From an uncultured Erythrobacter sp. (lineage in GTDB: Bacteria; Pseudomonadota; Alphaproteobacteria; Sphingomonadales; Sphingomonadaceae): a stretch of 64,000 nt of DNA. The first letter of the stretch is position 1, and every line of letters starts with the position of its first letter. The stretch spans positions 682,001-746,000 of the forward strand of contig NZ_CANLMB010000001.1 in assembly GCF_947492365.1 (NCBI RefSeq), read 5' to 3'. Positions 8,440 through 18,287 of this stretch are shown here, piece by piece. The notes under the pieces are model-generated. The model was not told the DNA's origin. It was given only the letters and a program-made list of their open reading frames with translations, and did not search any database. The position numbers were made by a program, and so were the translations under genes.

Positions 8440-9777
8440 ATGACCGACAGCGCACTTCTCGCCGGACCGTCGCTGCGCCGCTTGCGCAAGCGTGAAGGGC
8501 TCACCCAGGCCGCTATGGCTGCATCGCTTGGTATCTCTCCCAGCTATCTCAACCTGATTGAGCGCAACCAGCGCCCACTGTCTGCGCGCGTGCTGGTGCA
8601 GGTGATCGAGCGGTTCGATTTCGATCCGCGTGAACTGCGCGAAGACGAGGCGATTGGCGGGATCGATGGTTTGGCGCGGCGCATGTCGGACAAGCGCTTC
8701 TCCGATCTCGGGATTGACCGGGAGGAAGTGCAGGAGTTCCTCGCTGCTGCCCCGCAAGCCGCTGCGGCCTTTGCAAGGCTTTACGACAATTCGCAGCCGG
8801 ATACGGGGCGCAGCGAAGACCCGGTCGATCTCGCGCGGCAGGAGGTCGAGCGCTGGCAGAACCACTTCGCCGATCTCGACCATGCGGCTGAGGAGCTGGC
8901 GGACGAGTTGCGCCTGTCGCAAAGTGATATCAGCGCAGCTTTGAGCGATAGGCTGCGCGAGAAACACCGGCTGACTTTGCGCATCCTGCCTTCCGACGTC
9001 ATGCCGGGTCTCGTCACACGGCTCGACCTGCATGCGCGACAATTGCAGCTTTCGGAAATGCTTCCGGGCGCCGCGCGGCGTTTCCAGATTGCGCGGCAGG
9101 TTGGCAGTCTGGAGCAGCGCGAAGCCATCGAAACTCTGGTGGCGGGTGCTAACCTTGCCTCTCCCGAAGCGCGCGAGAAGTTCCGTGAGCATGTCACCGA
9201 CTATGTCGCCGCCGCTCTGCTCATGCCCTATCGCCGTTTCCTACGGGCATGCGAGCAGACTGGGTATGACCTGCCTGTGCTCCAGCGCCGATTTTCGGTC
9301 AGCTTTGACCAGCTCGCCCAGCGCCTGACAACATTGCAACGCGTCGGTGAGCGGGGCCTGCCATTCTTCAATGCCCGCTTTGGCCGGACCGGACGGATGA
9401 CGCATTACACCGCAGGAGCAAGCGGGGCGGTCTATCCACTGGTAGGCGCACGCTGGCCCGCCTGGGTGCCCTATGCCTCGTTTGAGAGCCGGGGCACGAT
9501 GTTGATGCAAGCGGTGACATTCGGTGAGGGCGAGGCGGCTCCGAAACACTGGTTTACCATCACCCGCACGGTTGAGGTCGACGGAGCAGCATGCTCGGCG
9601 CGGCGTGCGGTTGTGCTGGGGGTCGAGGCTCGATTTGCCGGTGAACTTGCCCAATCGCGCGGCATCTCGCTTGACCCCGATGACGCGGTGCCACTGGGTG
9701 TGGGCTGTCCGCGTTGTGGCAGACCCGATTGCCTGACTCCCGCTCCACCGCGTCTGGCAGCCCGGATCGAGCTGTGA
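8440..9777 (+). CDS. ScfR/RamB-type regulator: XRE HTH plus IrrE/DUF2083
   Basis: A 445-residue transcription factor. Residues about 8-65 form an XRE helix-turn-helix (LRRLRKREGLTQAAMAASLG then SYLNLIERNQRPLSARVL). The central region resembles the ImmA/IrrE peptidase-like domain, but the expected HExxH appears degenerate (RFQIARQVG). The C-terminus is DUF2083-like, with the cysteine cluster VGCPRCGRPDC. This arrangement is that of short-chain-acyl-CoA-responsive regulators such as RamB, known elsewhere to control aceA. Gene order here, divergent from aceA with a palindrome between, supports the same role. ATG 8440 is chosen over an upstream TTG because the HTH begins directly after it. Confidence 0.85.
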   Translation: MTDSALLAGPSLRRLRKREGLTQAAMAASLGISPSYLNLIERNQRPLSARVLVQVIERFDFDPRELREDEAIGGIDGLARRMSDKRFSDLGIDREEVQEFLAAAPQAAAAFARLYDNSQPDTGRSEDPVDLARQEVERWQNHFADLDHAAEELADELRLSQSDISAALSDRLREKHRLTLRILPSDVMPGLVTRLDLHARQLQLSEMLPGAARRFQIARQVGSLEQREAIETLVAGANLASPEAREKFREHVTDYVAAALLMPYRRFLRACEQTGYDLPVLQRRFSVSFDQLAQRLTTLQRVGERGLPFFNARFGRTGRMTHYTAGASGAVYPLVGARWPAWVPYASFESRGTMLMQAVTFGEGEAAPKHWFTITRTVEVDGAACSARRAVVLGVEARFAGELAQSRGISLDPDDAVPLGVGCPRCGRPDCLTPAPPRLAARIEL

Positions 9778-9922
9778 TCAAATCGAAGCCTTAGAACCGC
9801 GTTAACTGCCCGATCCCGCATCTCAGGCGGGATAGAGCGGCCTGTGTAAAGTTTACCGACACTTAAGCACTCGGCTTTAGGAGGGTTGCGAAACCGCTCC
9901 TTTGATCAAGGCCGCTTATTCA
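9778..9922. promoter_or_regulatory. Upstream region of the prs operon with a dyad
   Basis: This 145-bp gap holds a hairpin ATCCCGC...GCGGGAT near 9813-9834, without a T-run, and a perfect odd-centred dyad GTAAA-G-TTTAC at 9846-9856 followed by CGACA. An AGGAGGG lies near 9879. The dyad is a candidate binding site for the PrsR regulator encoded downstream, an inference from position only. A clear sigma-54 -24/-12 element was not found. Confidence 0.4.
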
Positions 9923-11308
9923 ATGATCCGCTTGTTCAAGCACTATATTCCGCATGCTGTTCTGCTGCTGTGTCTGCTCGATTTCGGGCTGCTCATGTTG
10001 GCAAACGAGCTTGCATGGCAGGTGCGCGCTTCGCAGATCGGAATGGAGCCGGGGCCGATAGCCGAGCGGTGGCTTCCGCTTGTCGGGTCGGCGGGGATCG
10101 TCTGGGTCGCGATGATCTCTGTCGGAGTCTACGGGCCGCACGCTTTGCGCTCCTTGCGTTTTGCAGGCGCGCGTTTGCTGGTCGCGATCAGTCTTGGCAT
10201 TATTTCGCTTGCCACGATTGACTGGATTATACCCGGCGACACTTTCTGGCGTTCAACATTGCTTTACGCGATGGGGTTTGCAGTTCTGGTGCTGGTGGCA
10301 GACCGGTTGCTGCTCAACAGTTTCCTTGGTTCCTCAGCCTTCCGCCGCCGTGTGATGGTGATCGGCGCAGGTGACCGCGCACAGCGTCTGCGCGAACTTG
10401 CCGACAAGCCCGAATCTGGCTTTGCCATAGTGTCTTACATCGCCATGAGCGAACCGGAGCGTGCAGTCGAAGAGGCGATCTCGCGCGAGGCAATCCACGA
10501 TTTGGGCCGCTTCGTTGAGAATCTCGGTGTGAGCGAAGTGGTGCTTGCGCTGCAAGAAAGGCGCAATGCGCTGCCGCTCAACGATCTGCTGCGGATCAAG
10601 ACCAAGGGCGTCCACGTCAACGACTTCTCCAGCTTTCTGGAGCGTGAGACGGGGCGCGTCGATCTCGACACCGTCAATCCGAGCTGGCTCATCTTCTCCG
10701 ACGGTTTTTCCAGCGGACGCATGCTTTCGAGTGCGGTGAAGCGTATTTTCGACATTGTTGCCAGCATCATCCTGTTGCTTGCGACCTTCCCGGTGATCGC
10801 GCTGTTCGCGTTGATCGTGAAGCTCGATAGCAAGGGGCCGGCCTTCTTCCGCCAGCAACGCGTCGGCCTGTATGGTGAGACGTTCAACCTCATCAAGCTG
10901 CGCTCGATGCGCACGGATGCGGAAAAGAACGGCGCAAAATGGGCCGAAGAGAACGATCCGCGCATCACCCGGGTCGGACGCTTTATCCGCAAGGTCCGGA
11001 TCGACGAACTACCGCAAACATGGAGTGTGCTGCGCGGCGAAATGAGTTTCGTTGGACCACGTCCCGAAGTGCCCAAATTCGTTGATAGCCTTCAGGAAGA
11101 AATCCAGTTCTATCAAGAGCGCCACATGGTCAAACCCGGCATCACCGGCTGGGCGCAGATCAACTATCCCTACGGCGCATCGACCGAGGACAGCCGCAAA
11201 AAGCTCGAATACGACCTTTACTACGCGAAGAATTACACGCCGTTCCTCGATCTGGTGATCCTGCTTCAAACGGTGCGCGTCGTGCTTTGGCCGGAAGGTG
11301 CGCGGTGA
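9923..11308 (+). CDS. EpsB-type polyprenyl glycosylphosphotransferase (TIGR03013-like)
   Basis: Transfers a sugar-1-phosphate to undecaprenyl phosphate to start exopolysaccharide repeat synthesis at the inner membrane. The 461-residue protein has N-terminal membrane helices, a nucleotide-binding-like middle (RRVMVIGAGDRAQRLREL), a further helix near residues 280-300, and a C-terminal bacterial sugar transferase domain with FNLIKLRSMRTDAEKNG, the RIDELPQ motif and FVGPRPEVPKFV. Its position next to prsK/prsR identifies it as the XrtA/PEP-CTERM-associated subtype. It overlaps prsK by one base. A TTG start 7 codons upstream is possible. Confidence 0.9.
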   Translation: MIRLFKHYIPHAVLLLCLLDFGLLMLANELAWQVRASQIGMEPGPIAERWLPLVGSAGIVWVAMISVGVYGPHALRSLRFAGARLLVAISLGIISLATIDWIIPGDTFWRSTLLYAMGFAVLVLVADRLLLNSFLGSSAFRRRVMVIGAGDRAQRLRELADKPESGFAIVSYIAMSEPERAVEEAISREAIHDLGRFVENLGVSEVVLALQERRNALPLNDLLRIKTKGVHVNDFSSFLERETGRVDLDTVNPSWLIFSDGFSSGRMLSSAVKRIFDIVASIILLLATFPVIALFALIVKLDSKGPAFFRQQRVGLYGETFNLIKLRSMRTDAEKNGAKWAEENDPRITRVGRFIRKVRIDELPQTWSVLRGEMSFVGPRPEVPKFVDSLQEEIQFYQERHMVKPGITGWAQINYPYGASTEDSRKKLEYDLYYAKNYTPFLDLVILLQTVRVVLWPEGAR

Positions 11309-13428
11309 TGTTCGACTTGTCAGCCTTCGAACCCCTTCTTGCGACGGTGCTCTACCTGGCGGGCGCTGTATTGAGCGCAGGGGCGGGCCTATGGATCGCT
11401 CGGTTCGGCGACCGCGAAAGACCTGATCGCAGTGCTGCGCTATGGGTATGCACCACTTCAGCAATCTGGTGCGCGGCGAGTGTTGCGCTTGACCAGCGCG
11501 ACCCTGCCATTGACCTGGCAGCAACGGCGCGGAATTTGGCTTTGATCGCGGTGATTTTCCGTCTGTTTGCCGCAGATGGCCGCGATGAAAGCGTCAAGCC
11601 TATTCGCCCGGTAATCATCGCGCTTGTTCTGGTGCAGATGTTCCAGCCGGTACTGCTGTTTGTCAGGGCGCAAACTTCCGCCCTCTCGCGGTTGGAAATC
11701 GTGGTTTTTGAAGTCGGCACTGTGCTCAACATGCTGGTCGCAATCGGAGCATTGGTGTTGCTGCACAATCTCTATGCCGGGGCGACCGCGACCTCACGCA
11801 AGGTCATCCGGTGGAGTGCATTGGGTCTGGCAGCATTGTTTGCCTATGAGCTAAACTTCTACACGATTGCCTATATGAGCGATGAGTATCCTGCATCGCT
11901 GCTAGCCGTTCGCGGTGCGATCGCCGGGGTTGCGGCAACGCTGCTCGCCATCGGCGCAAGTTCCACCAGTTCCTCGCTGCAATTGCGTCCATCGCGTGCG
12001 GTGACATTCCAGACGCTCTCCTTGCTGGTGATCGGCACCTATTTGCTGGTGATGGTCCTAGTCTCGCGTTCGCTTGCGCTTTTGGGCGGAGACTTTGTGC
12101 GGATCGGGCAGGTAGCGTTCCTGCTGGTAGCTATCGTTGTGGCGTTCGTTTGGCTTCCGTCAGAGCGCCTTCGCGGCTGGCTGCGCGTGACCGCGACCAA
12201 ACACCTATTCCAGCACCGTTATGACTACCGCGAGGAATGGCTTCGCTTCACCCGAACGATTGGCCGCGCATCGAGCGGCGGGGCGAGTATCCACACGCGT
12301 GCAGTCAAGGCGATAGCCGACATCACGGACAGTCCTGCGGGCATGTTGCTAATGCCCAATGAAGAGGCGCAATTGGAGCTGACCGCGCGGTGGAACTGGT
12401 CGACTATCGAGGTTCCCGCAGAAGCGGCACAGTACAAGCTCGCCGCGCTGCTCGAACAACACAGCCATATTCTCGATCTGGATGAGGTTCGCGCCGGAGT
12501 TGATCATCATGGAGAGCTGGCGCATGTGCCTTCGTGGTTGATCGAGGCAGAGGATGCCTGGGCGCTGGCGCCGCTAATCCACTTTGATCGTCTGGTCGGT
12601 GTGATCGTGCTCGCTAGGCCGCGGATTGAACGGCAGCTCGACTGGGAAGATTTCGATCTGCTGCGCGTCGCAGGACAGCAATTGGCAAGCTACCTTGCCG
12701 AACAGGCCGGCCAGCAAGCCTTGATGGATGCAAGCCGCTTTGACGAGTTCAACCGGCGAATGGCGTTTGTGATGCATGACATCAAGAATCTCGCCAGCCA
12801 GCTCTCCTTGCTTTCTGGCAATGCGGCAAAGCATGCCGACAACCCCGATTTTCGCGCCGACATGCTGGTGACTTTGCGCAACTCCTCGGAAAAGCTCAAC
12901 GCCCTGCTTGCTCGGCTGGGTCGTTATGGCTCGGGCCAGACGCAGGATGTGCGCGAGATCGATCTGACAGATCTGGCCGAACGTGTGACCGAACGGTTCA
13001 GAGCGAACCACCCGGTTTCGCTTTCAAGCAGTGAGCCGGTCATGGTGCTGGCAGATGCCGAAGCGCTCGAGCAGGCTGTAATCCATTTGGTGCAGAATGC
13101 AGTCGATGCCAGCACCGGCGATGAACAGGTGTTCCTTAGCGTTCGCAATGAGGGCTTGAATGGGCACCTCGACGTGATCGATTCCGGCATCGGGATGTCG
13201 CCCGAATTTGTCCGCAGCGGGCTCTACAAACCCTTTGTCTCTTCAAAGGATGGCGGCTTCGGAATCGGTGCCTTTGAAGCGCGCGAGATGATCCGCGCAA
13301 TGGGCGGGCGGATCAGCGTGGAATCGCGCGAAGGTGTCGGTACGCGCTTCGGCGTCTCGCTGCCCGTTCCCGAAGCAGCGCGACTGCTGGCGCAACATCA
13401 ACAGCCAAACACGAAAGAGGTCGCATAA
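11308..13428 (+). CDS. prsK: PEP-CTERM system sensor histidine kinase PrsK
   Basis: A 706-residue membrane kinase. The N-terminal third is a series of hydrophobic helices, followed by a GAF-like domain (about residues 320-470), an unusual phosphoacceptor box RRMAFVMHDIKNLASQLSLL with His near residue 490, and a C-terminal HATPase domain with VIHLVQNAVDAST (N box), IDSGIGM and GGFGIGAFEAREM (G boxes). HDIKN in place of the common HELRTP is typical of the PrsK group. It is coupled to its neighbours by overlaps: 1 base with the transferase, and TAATG with prsR. It is expected to phosphorylate PrsR. Confidence 0.9.
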   Translation: MFDLSAFEPLLATVLYLAGAVLSAGAGLWIARFGDRERPDRSAALWVCTTSAIWCAASVALDQRDPAIDLAATARNLALIAVIFRLFAADGRDESVKPIRPVIIALVLVQMFQPVLLFVRAQTSALSRLEIVVFEVGTVLNMLVAIGALVLLHNLYAGATATSRKVIRWSALGLAALFAYELNFYTIAYMSDEYPASLLAVRGAIAGVAATLLAIGASSTSSSLQLRPSRAVTFQTLSLLVIGTYLLVMVLVSRSLALLGGDFVRIGQVAFLLVAIVVAFVWLPSERLRGWLRVTATKHLFQHRYDYREEWLRFTRTIGRASSGGASIHTRAVKAIADITDSPAGMLLMPNEEAQLELTARWNWSTIEVPAEAAQYKLAALLEQHSHILDLDEVRAGVDHHGELAHVPSWLIEAEDAWALAPLIHFDRLVGVIVLARPRIERQLDWEDFDLLRVAGQQLASYLAEQAGQQALMDASRFDEFNRRMAFVMHDIKNLASQLSLLSGNAAKHADNPDFRADMLVTLRNSSEKLNALLARLGRYGSGQTQDVREIDLTDLAERVTERFRANHPVSLSSSEPVMVLADAEALEQAVIHLVQNAVDASTGDEQVFLSVRNEGLNGHLDVIDSGIGMSPEFVRSGLYKPFVSSKDGGFGIGAFEAREMIRAMGGRISVESREGVGTRFGVSLPVPEAARLLAQHQQPNTKEVA

Positions 13429-14792
13429 TGGCTGACAAGAAACCCACTTTGCTTGTCATCGAGGATGACGAAGGTCTGCAGGCGCAGCTCAAATGGGCCT
13501 ATGACGATTTCGAAGTCGTGATCGCCGGTGACCGCGACAGTGCGATTGCAGCCTTGCGCAGCGAAGCGCCTGCGGTCGTGACGCTCGACCTTGGTCTGCC
13601 ACCTGATCCCGATGGGACCAGCGAGGGCTTTGCCGTGCTGGACGCGATTATGGCGCTCAAACCTGACACCAAAGTAATCGTCGCAAGCGGTCACGGAGCC
13701 CGTGAAAGCGCGCTTCAGGCGATCGAGCGCGGTGCCTATGATTTTTACCAGAAGCCGGTCGATATCGACGCGCTGGGACTGATTGTGCGCCGCGCCTTTA
13801 ACCTGCACGCAATCGAGGCCGAGAACCGCCGTCTTGTTGCAAGTTCAAGCGAGGACAAGACCGTTCTCGGCCGCCTGATAACTGGCGCACCCGAAATGGT
13901 GAAAGTCGCGCGCACAATCGAGCGCGTGGCATCGACCAATGTTTCGGTCATGCTGCTGGGTGCAAGTGGGACGGGCAAGGAATTGCTCGCGCAAGGTTTG
14001 CACGAAGCGAGCAACCGCGCGGACAAACCTTTTGTCGCGATCAATTGCGCGGCGATCCCCGAAAACCTGCTCGAGAGCGAATTGTTCGGGCACGAAAAGG
14101 GCGCGTTTACCGGCGCGGTTAAGACCACAGAGGGCAAGATCGAAAGCGCCAATGGCGGAACTCTCTTCCTCGACGAGGTCGGCGATATCCCCCTACCGCT
14201 TCAGGTGAAATTGCTGCGCTTTTTGCAAGAGCGTACGATTGAGCGGATCGGCGGGCGTAAGACCATCTCGGTCGACACCCGCATTGTTTGCGCTACCCAT
14301 CAGGATTTGGAATCCATGATTGCGGCAGGCACATTTCGCGAAGACCTTTTCTACCGCCTTGCCGAGATCGTCATCCGCATTCCGGGCCTTGCCGAGCGGC
14401 ACGGAGACTCGGTGCTGCTGTCAAAGGCTTTCCTGAAACGCTTTTCCAAGGAGATGAACCCTGCAGTGACCGGCTTCGCGCCCGACGCACTCAGCGCCAT
14501 CGACGGGCATGATTGGCCGGGCAATGTCCGCGAGCTGGAAAACCGTGTGAAACGGGCGGTGATCATGGCCGATGGCAAACTGGTGAACGCTGTTGATCTC
14601 GACTTTGGCGAAAGCGAAGAGGAGGCCGCCGAAGTGCTCAACCTTAAAGCCGCACGCGAGGCCTCCGATCGCAAGATCATCCGCCACGCGCTCGCCCGCA
14701 GCGAAGGCAATATTTCGAGCACGGCCAAACTGCTCGGGATCAGCCGCCCGACACTCTATGACCTACTCAAGCAGTATGATCTGCATGCGTAA
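13428..14792 (+). CDS. prsR: PEP-CTERM system sigma-54 response regulator PrsR
   Basis: A 454-residue NtrC-family activator. The receiver domain has the acidic pair EDD and the phosphorylation Asp near residue 54 (VTLDLGLPPDPDG). The central AAA domain has Walker A GASGTGKE near residue 180, the sigma-54 contact loop GAFTGA near residue 225 and Walker B GGTLFLDEVG. A Fis-type HTH ends the protein (SSTAKLLGISRPTLYDLL). Its ATG overlaps the prsK stop. It should drive RpoN-dependent promoters of exopolysaccharide and PEP-CTERM genes located elsewhere. Confidence 0.92.
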   Translation: MADKKPTLLVIEDDEGLQAQLKWAYDDFEVVIAGDRDSAIAALRSEAPAVVTLDLGLPPDPDGTSEGFAVLDAIMALKPDTKVIVASGHGARESALQAIERGAYDFYQKPVDIDALGLIVRRAFNLHAIEAENRRLVASSSEDKTVLGRLITGAPEMVKVARTIERVASTNVSVMLLGASGTGKELLAQGLHEASNRADKPFVAINCAAIPENLLESELFGHEKGAFTGAVKTTEGKIESANGGTLFLDEVGDIPLPLQVKLLRFLQERTIERIGGRKTISVDTRIVCATHQDLESMIAAGTFREDLFYRLAEIVIRIPGLAERHGDSVLLSKAFLKRFSKEMNPAVTGFAPDALSAIDGHDWPGNVRELENRVKRAVIMADGKLVNAVDLDFGESEEEAAEVLNLKAAREASDRKIIRHALARSEGNISSTAKLLGISRPTLYDLLKQYDLHA

Positions 14793-16263
14793 TCTTGCCC
14801 TTCTCGCAGTCGCGATTGCGGCACCACTCGCTCTCGCAAGCTGCTCTGCGGAACAGCAGGTCAGCGGCAATTCGGCGCTTATCGGCGGAGAGACCTTCCT
14901 CGAATTGGTCGAGGATGCCCGCATCGCGGTGCGCGCAGGCAATTTGGCGGAGGCGGGGCGTTATTACGATGAAGCGCGTTCGCTAGAGCCGGAAAACCCC
15001 GGCCTTTGGGTCGATATTGCCCGCCTGCGCTTTCGTGGTGGTGAGCATCTGACCGCCATCGAAGCGGCGGATTTTGCGCTTCAGCTCGATCCGCAATATG
15101 CGCCTGCGATCCTGATGCGCGCGCAGTTGGTGCGCGATGCGCATGGCCTTGCAGAATCGCTTGTATGGTTCGAAGCCGCAGCCGCAGCCGACCCGCGCAA
15201 TCCCGAAGTGCTGGCTGAATATGCCGCAACTCTGGGTGATCTCGGGCGATACGAAGATATGCTTGCGGTGATCCGCGAGCTTGCCGAGTTTGCGCCGGGT
15301 CTGAGTCAGGTGCATTTCCAGCAAGCCGTGCTTGCGGCGCGCGCAGAGGATCCGGTGCTCGCCAGTACGCTCCTCACACGGAGCGGGCTCAGTGGACAAG
15401 GCGTGGCTTCGGCGATGATGCTCGATGCAATTGTCAATATGCAGCAGGGCAATTTCGACACTTCGGTGGAGGTTCTGGAGGCGCTAGCCGAGCGCCAGCC
15501 GGGCAATATGCGAGTGAGTGAATTGCTTGCGCGAGCCTTGTGGCTGGGTGGCCGTGACCGTGAGATCGTCGCTCGATTTGCTGAACGCGCGCAGGCGGCA
15601 CAGGCCAGCCCCTATCTCATCATGCTTGTCGGACGCGCCTATGAACGCCGCGGTGATCGCGCGCGTGCGCTCCCGCTGATCGAGAGGGCGCAAGAATCGC
15701 GGCAGGCGAGCTTGTTTGCGCTTGATACTGGCGGTTCGCTGCCGGTTGCCACAGCGGAGATGCGCCGGTTTGTTGCTTCTGGCAATGACGCAGCCGCGCA
15801 GCGTCTTGCCAATTCTCTGACCGACCGTTTGCCTCTGTCTGGCGACGTCCATGTGCTTGCCGGTGATGCCGAGCTTGATAGTGGAAACGCCGAACGAGCG
15901 CTCGAATTGTATCAGGTCGCCGCGCAGGTGCGCCGGTCATGGCCGCTAACCCGCAAGATTATCGCCGCCTATCGCGCCTATGGTGACGAGGTCGCGGCGG
16001 AAGTTGTTCTTACCCGCTACATTGCTGGCGATCCGCACAACACCGAGGCCTTGTTACTGCTAGCGCGAAACAGCGCCCAGCAAGAAGATTGGTTGCGCGC
16101 TCTGGTGGTGCTCGACACTGCAATTGCGCTTGGCGCGGGCAATGATCTGGAAGTGCTGGGCATGCGCGCCGATGCTGCGCGGGTGCTGGGGCGGACCGAA
16201 GAGGCTACGCGGTTCGACGCAGCGCGAGCCGAGTTGAAGCCCGACGCATTCGTGACAAACTAG
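14785..16263 (+). CDS. TPR-repeat lipoprotein in the PrsT position
   Basis: A 492-residue lipoprotein. The signal peptide MRNLALLAVAIAAPLALAS ends in a lipobox with Cys at about residue 20 (LASC). The rest is almost entirely TPR-like helical repeats (for example AGNLAEAGRYYDEARSLEPENPGLWVDIARL and later NAERALELYQVAAQVR). It overlaps the prsR end by 8 bases. Position and repeats match PrsT, the TPR lipoprotein of exosortase loci, but PrsT is usually near 900 residues, so this is about half length and may be a distinct family. A start at 14776 is possible. Confidence 0.75.
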   Translation: MRNLALLAVAIAAPLALASCSAEQQVSGNSALIGGETFLELVEDARIAVRAGNLAEAGRYYDEARSLEPENPGLWVDIARLRFRGGEHLTAIEAADFALQLDPQYAPAILMRAQLVRDAHGLAESLVWFEAAAAADPRNPEVLAEYAATLGDLGRYEDMLAVIRELAEFAPGLSQVHFQQAVLAARAEDPVLASTLLTRSGLSGQGVASAMMLDAIVNMQQGNFDTSVEVLEALAERQPGNMRVSELLARALWLGGRDREIVARFAERAQAAQASPYLIMLVGRAYERRGDRARALPLIERAQESRQASLFALDTGGSLPVATAEMRRFVASGNDAAAQRLANSLTDRLPLSGDVHVLAGDAELDSGNAERALELYQVAAQVRRSWPLTRKIIAAYRAYGDEVAAEVVLTRYIAGDPHNTEALLLLARNSAQQEDWLRALVVLDTAIALGAGNDLEVLGMRADAARVLGRTEEATRFDAARAELKPDAFVTN

Positions 16264-16311
16264 AGGTTCGATACTCGACAACCGGAATGCGAGCGGGCAG
16301 GACTGGGCCTC

Positions 16312-17271
16312 ATGCGCGCGCGATTATCCTTGCTTGCCGATCCGATGATTGCGGTCTTGCTGTTGGCAACATTTCTGGCGGTGGTGATCCCCGCTGGCGG
16401 TGAGGCCAAGGCGAGCGCGCAGGCGATTTCGAACGCTGCTATTTTCGTCCTTTTCCTCGTCAACGGAATGCGGATCGCCCGCGGAGAGATTGCGCGCGGG
16501 CTAGCCAATTGGCGCTTTTTCCTACCGCTTTTCCTGTGGGTCTTTGGTGTGATGCCACTGATCGGGCTTGGCATGTCCAACCTCGCTTCAAGCGTGCTGC
16601 CGCCGTTGGTGGCCTTGGGTTTCCTGTATCTCGGGACGCTGCCTTCGACCGTGCAATCAGCGACTTCCTATACCAGCCTTGCAGGCGGCAATGTCGCTTT
16701 GTCAGTAGTCGGAGCGGCGTTAATCAACATTGCTGGTGTGTTCGTGACTGCACCGATCTTCGCTGGGCTCGCCGGGAGCGAGGCGGCGGAGATCGGGACC
16801 GACACGATTGTGCGCATCGGCCTGATTCTTATCCTGCCTTTCTTGATCGGACAGGCGCTTCAAGGCTGGACAATCGAGTGGCTTGCCGCGCGAAAAAAAG
16901 ACGTCGCATGGCTCGACCGGATCGTGATCGGGATCGCTGTTTACGTCGCGTTCTCCGGTGCGGTCGAGCAGGGTCTTGGCACGATGTTCGGCGCTACGGA
17001 TTGGGTGATCTTAACTGCGTTGGTAATCGGGTTTCTCGCGCTCGGCACTGGAGGGGCCTGGCTTTCCAGCGGGCTGCTCAAGCTTGAGCGTGAGGACAGA
17101 ATCGCCTTCCTGTTCGCTGGCGCGCAAAAGAGCGTGGCTATCGGCGCGCCGCTTGCCGCTATCCTGTTTGTGCCCGAAGTCGCAGGCTTCGTGATCGCGC
17201 CGCTCCTGCTTTATCACCTGCTGCAATTGGTCATCGCAGCGCCGCTCGCCAATGGGTTGGCGCGCGGTTAG
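16312..17271 (+). CDS. Bile acid:sodium symporter (BASS) family protein
   Basis: A 319-residue integral membrane protein with about nine to ten hydrophobic helices. [24 protein letters not shown] and [18 protein letters not shown] match the conserved core crossing motifs of the BASS superfamily, in particular the bacterial YfeH/P7-like group. Substrate is probably an organic anion; family members vary widely. Its stop overlaps that of convergent panB by 3 bases. Confidence 0.85.
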   Translation: MRARLSLLADPMIAVLLLATFLAVVIPAGGEAKASAQAISNAAIFVLFLVNGMRIARGEIARGLANWRFFLPLFLWVFGVMPLIGLGMSNLASSVLPPLVALGFLYLGTLPSTVQSATSYTSLAGGNVALSVVGAALINIAGVFVTAPIFAGLAGSEAAEIGTDTIVRIGLILILPFLIGQALQGWTIEWLAARKKDVAWLDRIVIGIAVYVAFSGAVEQGLGTMFGATDWVILTALVIGFLALGTGGAWLSSGLLKLEREDRIAFLFAGAQKSVAIGAPLAAILFVPEVAGFVIAPLLLYHLLQLVIAAPLANGLARG

Positions 17272-18140
17272 CTTTTTGGCTGGTAGGTCTGCTCTTCGCC
17301 GGGGAAGCTGCGTGCGCGCACTTCGTCGGCATACTTTTCAACCGTCTTGTCGATGACGCTGGCGATATCTTCATAGCGTTTCACGAAGCGAGGCACGCGT
17401 TCGAACATGCCGAGCATGTCTTCTGTCACCAGCACCTGACCGTCACATTGGGCCGATGCACCAATGCCGATAGTCGGGCAGGAAACCGCCTGCGTCGCTT
17501 CGATTGCGATGGGTTCGACCACCCCTTCGATCACGATCGCAAAGGCGCCCGCCTTGTCGAGCGCGACCGCATCGCTCACGATCTTGTCCGCCTCTGCATC
17601 CGAGCGCCCGCGTGCTGCATATCCGCCCAATACGTTGACTGCCTGTGGGGTGAGGCCGACATGGCCCATCACCGGAATGCCGCGTGAATTGAGGAATTCG
17701 ACCGTTTCGGCCATCGCCTCGCCGCCTTCAAGTTTTACCGCCGCTGCGCCGGTTTGCTTGAGGAGATAGGCTGCGCTCTCAAACGCTTGCTCTTTCGATG
17801 CCTCGTAAGAGCCAAACGGCATGTCGATCACGACTACCGAATGATAGCTGCCGCGCACAACCGCTGCCCCGTGATTGGCCATCATCTCGAGGCTGACAGG
17901 AATGGTTGAATCGAGTCCGTAAATCACCTGCCCCAGCGAATCTCCAACCAACAACAGATCGCAATGCGCATCGAGCAGTTGCGCTTGCCGAGCGGTATAA
18001 GCGGTGAGCATCACCAGCGGTTCTTCGGTGACCCCATCCTCCTTGCGTGCACGGATGCCCGGCACGGTCAGGCGCTTGCGCGGCTTGGGGGTGGGAGTGG
18101 CTCTGCTGGTGCTCGTATCGAGCTGGAATGTAGTCGACAT
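17268..18140 (-). CDS. panB: 3-methyl-2-oxobutanoate hydroxymethyltransferase
   Basis: Catalyses the first committed step of pantothenate (coenzyme A) synthesis, transferring a hydroxymethyl group from methylenetetrahydrofolate to 2-oxoisovalerate, an intermediate also made by the ilv pathway encoded later in this window. The 290-residue TIM-barrel protein has the family motifs [49 protein letters not shown] and [15 protein letters not shown]. The start [16 protein letters not shown] gives a short Ser/Thr/Pro-rich N-terminal extension before [11 protein letters not shown]. Confidence 0.95.
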   Translation of the reverse strand: MSTTFQLDTSTSRATPTPKPRKRLTVPGIRARKEDGVTEEPLVMLTAYTARQAQLLDAHCDLLLVGDSLGQVIYGLDSTIPVSLEMMANHGAAVVRGSYHSVVVIDMPFGSYEASKEQAFESAAYLLKQTGAAAVKLEGGEAMAETVEFLNSRGIPVMGHVGLTPQAVNVLGGYAARGRSDAEADKIVSDAVALDKAGAFAIVIEGVVEPIAIEATQAVSCPTIGIGASAQCDGQVLVTEDMLGMFERVPRFVKRYEDIASVIDKTVEKYADEVRARSFPGEEQTYQPKS

Positions 18141-18287
18141 GGGCGCAGCATTTAGCGGGGCGTGGGGACAAAGGCAAAATGTCTGCTTGTTTGGCCCTTG
18201 GCCTGCGCGCCGTTTCGTTGCACATAGGGCGCATAAAGGGAGAGCGCGCTTGCGGGGAGCGCGCATCAAGAGGATAATTTTTCAATC

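Noticed and set aside
9857..9922. Sigma-54 -24/-12 promoter for the prs operon
   Set aside because: No GG-N10-GC element with acceptable flanks was found.
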